This document shows positions 60,675-61,068 of a DNA stretch of 61,068 nucleotides, in pieces; positions within the stretch are counted from its first letter, which is position 1, and each line of letters begins with the position of its first letter. The translations under genes and the position numbers were made by a program. This stretch comes from Prevotella sp. (GTDB lineage: Bacteria > Bacteroidota > Bacteroidia > Bacteroidales > Bacteroidaceae). The stretch spans positions 1 to 61,068 of the forward strand of contig JAFYDA010000057.1 in assembly GCA_017545045.1 (NCBI GenBank). The letters run 5' to 3'. Under the pieces are notes generated by a model. It was not told the origin of the DNA. It worked only from the letters and a program-made list of their open reading frames with translations, and did not search any database.

Positions 60675-60706
60675 CAAAGTTACGAATAAGTGAGCAAAAT
60701 ACCAAA
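60675..60706 (-). promoter_or_regulatory. Consensus promoter facing the 60484 promoter
   Basis: TAACTTTG (60675-60682) and TTTG (60703-60706) with a 20-base spacer on the minus strand. Its TTCGTAACTTTG is a perfect 12-bp inverted copy of 60503-60514. Confidence 0.65.
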
Positions 60707-60868
60707 TTTATTTGAGTATTTTCGAACGTGAGTAACTTCGAGACATCGTCTCAAAGGTAATCATTTCTTTTTGAAAGAACCAAATCCAGACTCAACTTTT
60801 TCTTCTGAGCTTGCTCCTCGCTCACAAAGCAGATTGCGGCATCTTTACTGGCACTTGCCAAAAAGGTG

Positions 60869-60900
60869 CAAAGGTAAGAGGCTACGTCCTTCTATCGAAA
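60869..60900 (-). promoter_or_regulatory. Second minus-strand promoter-like site
   Basis: TACCTTTG (60869-60876) with TTTC (60897-60900) 20 bases upstream, one mismatch from consensus. Confidence 0.5.
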
Positions 60901-60938
60901 TAATATGCTGATTTTTCTTATGTTTCGTTTTATTTTAC

Positions 60939-60946
60939 TACCTTTG
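60939..60946 (+). promoter_or_regulatory. Promoter -7 box of the KilA-N gene
   Basis: TACCTTTG followed by a leader of about 24 nt before the ATG at 60977. No clear -33 box. Confidence 0.6.
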
Positions 60947-60976
60947 CACACATAATTCATAACAGATAGATTACCT

Positions 60977-61068
60977 ATGGCAAAGATTAATGTCCAGAAT
61001 ACAGAGATAACCGTCGTATCACACAATGACGATGACTACATTTCGCTGACCGATATGGCTCGTAGTCA
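60977..61068 (+). CDS. KilA-N domain protein, N-terminal part only
   Basis: The window ends inside this gene. The 30 visible codons read MAKINVQNTEITVVSHNDDD followed by YISLTDMARS. The I-S-L-T-D-M-A-R segment is the well-known start of the KilA-N DNA-binding domain found in phage antirepressors and in chromosomal proteins of Bacteroidetes. A recognisable promoter lies at 60939-60946. Prophage, defence or regulatory origin cannot be decided without the rest. Confidence 0.75.
   Translation, partial: MAKINVQNTEITVVSHNDDDYISLTDMARS

Larger units (their letters stand above)
60208..60976. other. Gene-free region upstream of the KilA-N gene
   Basis: About 770 bases with no convincing gene. It contains the AGTCCG hairpin array, a plus-strand and two minus-strand consensus-like promoters, a stem-rich segment at 60521-60643, and the KilA-N promoter. 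A 36-codon minus frame starting TTG (60751-60861) is discussed in the findings. Confidence 0.7.

Overview
The window looks like a chromosomal segment of a gut or rumen Bacteroidales, most likely a Prevotella-type bacterium. This is inferred from two SusC/SusD pairs, lipoproteins with acidic residues after the lipobox cysteine, GH97/GH43/GH3/GH26 secreted glycosidases, a GIN-domain protein, absence of clear Shine-Dalgarno sequences, and many upstream sites matching the Bacteroidetes promoter form TTTG-N19-21-TAnnTTTG. The species cannot be named from sequence alone.

Layout. (1) 1-3.1 kb: a secreted GH26-GH59 two-catalytic-domain glycosidase with its own promoter. (2) 3.1-3.8 kb: a non-coding stretch with a terminator, a SusC-derived fragment, a 21-bp repeat array and six phased TTGACT boxes. 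(3) 3.8-25.5 kb, all on the minus strand: a large surface protein, then a tightly packed run FAS1 lipoprotein - SusC - SusD - FAS1 - FAS1 - SusC - SusD, a bidirectional terminator, and an L-rhamnose/fucose-type mutarotase. This locus has two import systems and three fasciclin lipoproteins but no glycoside hydrolase. (4) 25.5-26.1 kb: a second 21-bp array of the same family, so the locus is bracketed by related repeats. (5) 26.1-33.1 kb: an AT-richer defence island on the plus strand, with an AAA-type ATPase overlapping a RloB/TOPRIM-like protein that carries a four-cysteine insert, followed by a Type III-like restriction helicase and DNA methyltransferase. (6) 33.1-40.0 kb, minus strand: a five-gene run YitT - DUF3737 - PatB - pullulanase - SusA. 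(7) 40.0-47.0 kb, plus strand: miaB, a lipid-flippase-type ABC exporter and two LtaS-like membrane transferases. (8) 47.0-48.8 kb, minus strand: LicD and a lipid A-type acyltransferase. (9) 48.8-56.9 kb, plus strand: GT2, GT90, GH97, GH43 and GH3 in one close-packed run. (10) 57.0-60.2 kb, minus strand: GH43 xylosidase plus aquaporin, a candidate small RNA, and a GIN-domain lipoprotein. (11) 60.2-61.07 kb: a non-coding region with a hairpin array, two facing consensus promoters around a stem-rich segment, and the start of a KilA-N protein cut by the window edge.

How the parts fit. Regions 6, 9 and 10 give alpha-glucan and xylan/galactoside side-chain breakdown without a local SusCD. Region 3 gives outer-membrane capture without local enzymes. 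Regions 7-9 look like envelope glycolipid assembly (acylation, phospho-substitution, glycosylation, export). No HTCS, SusR, ECF-sigma or anti-sigma regulator was seen in the window, so regulation of the SusCD loci must come from elsewhere. No tRNA, rRNA, CRISPR array or intact insertion sequence was seen.
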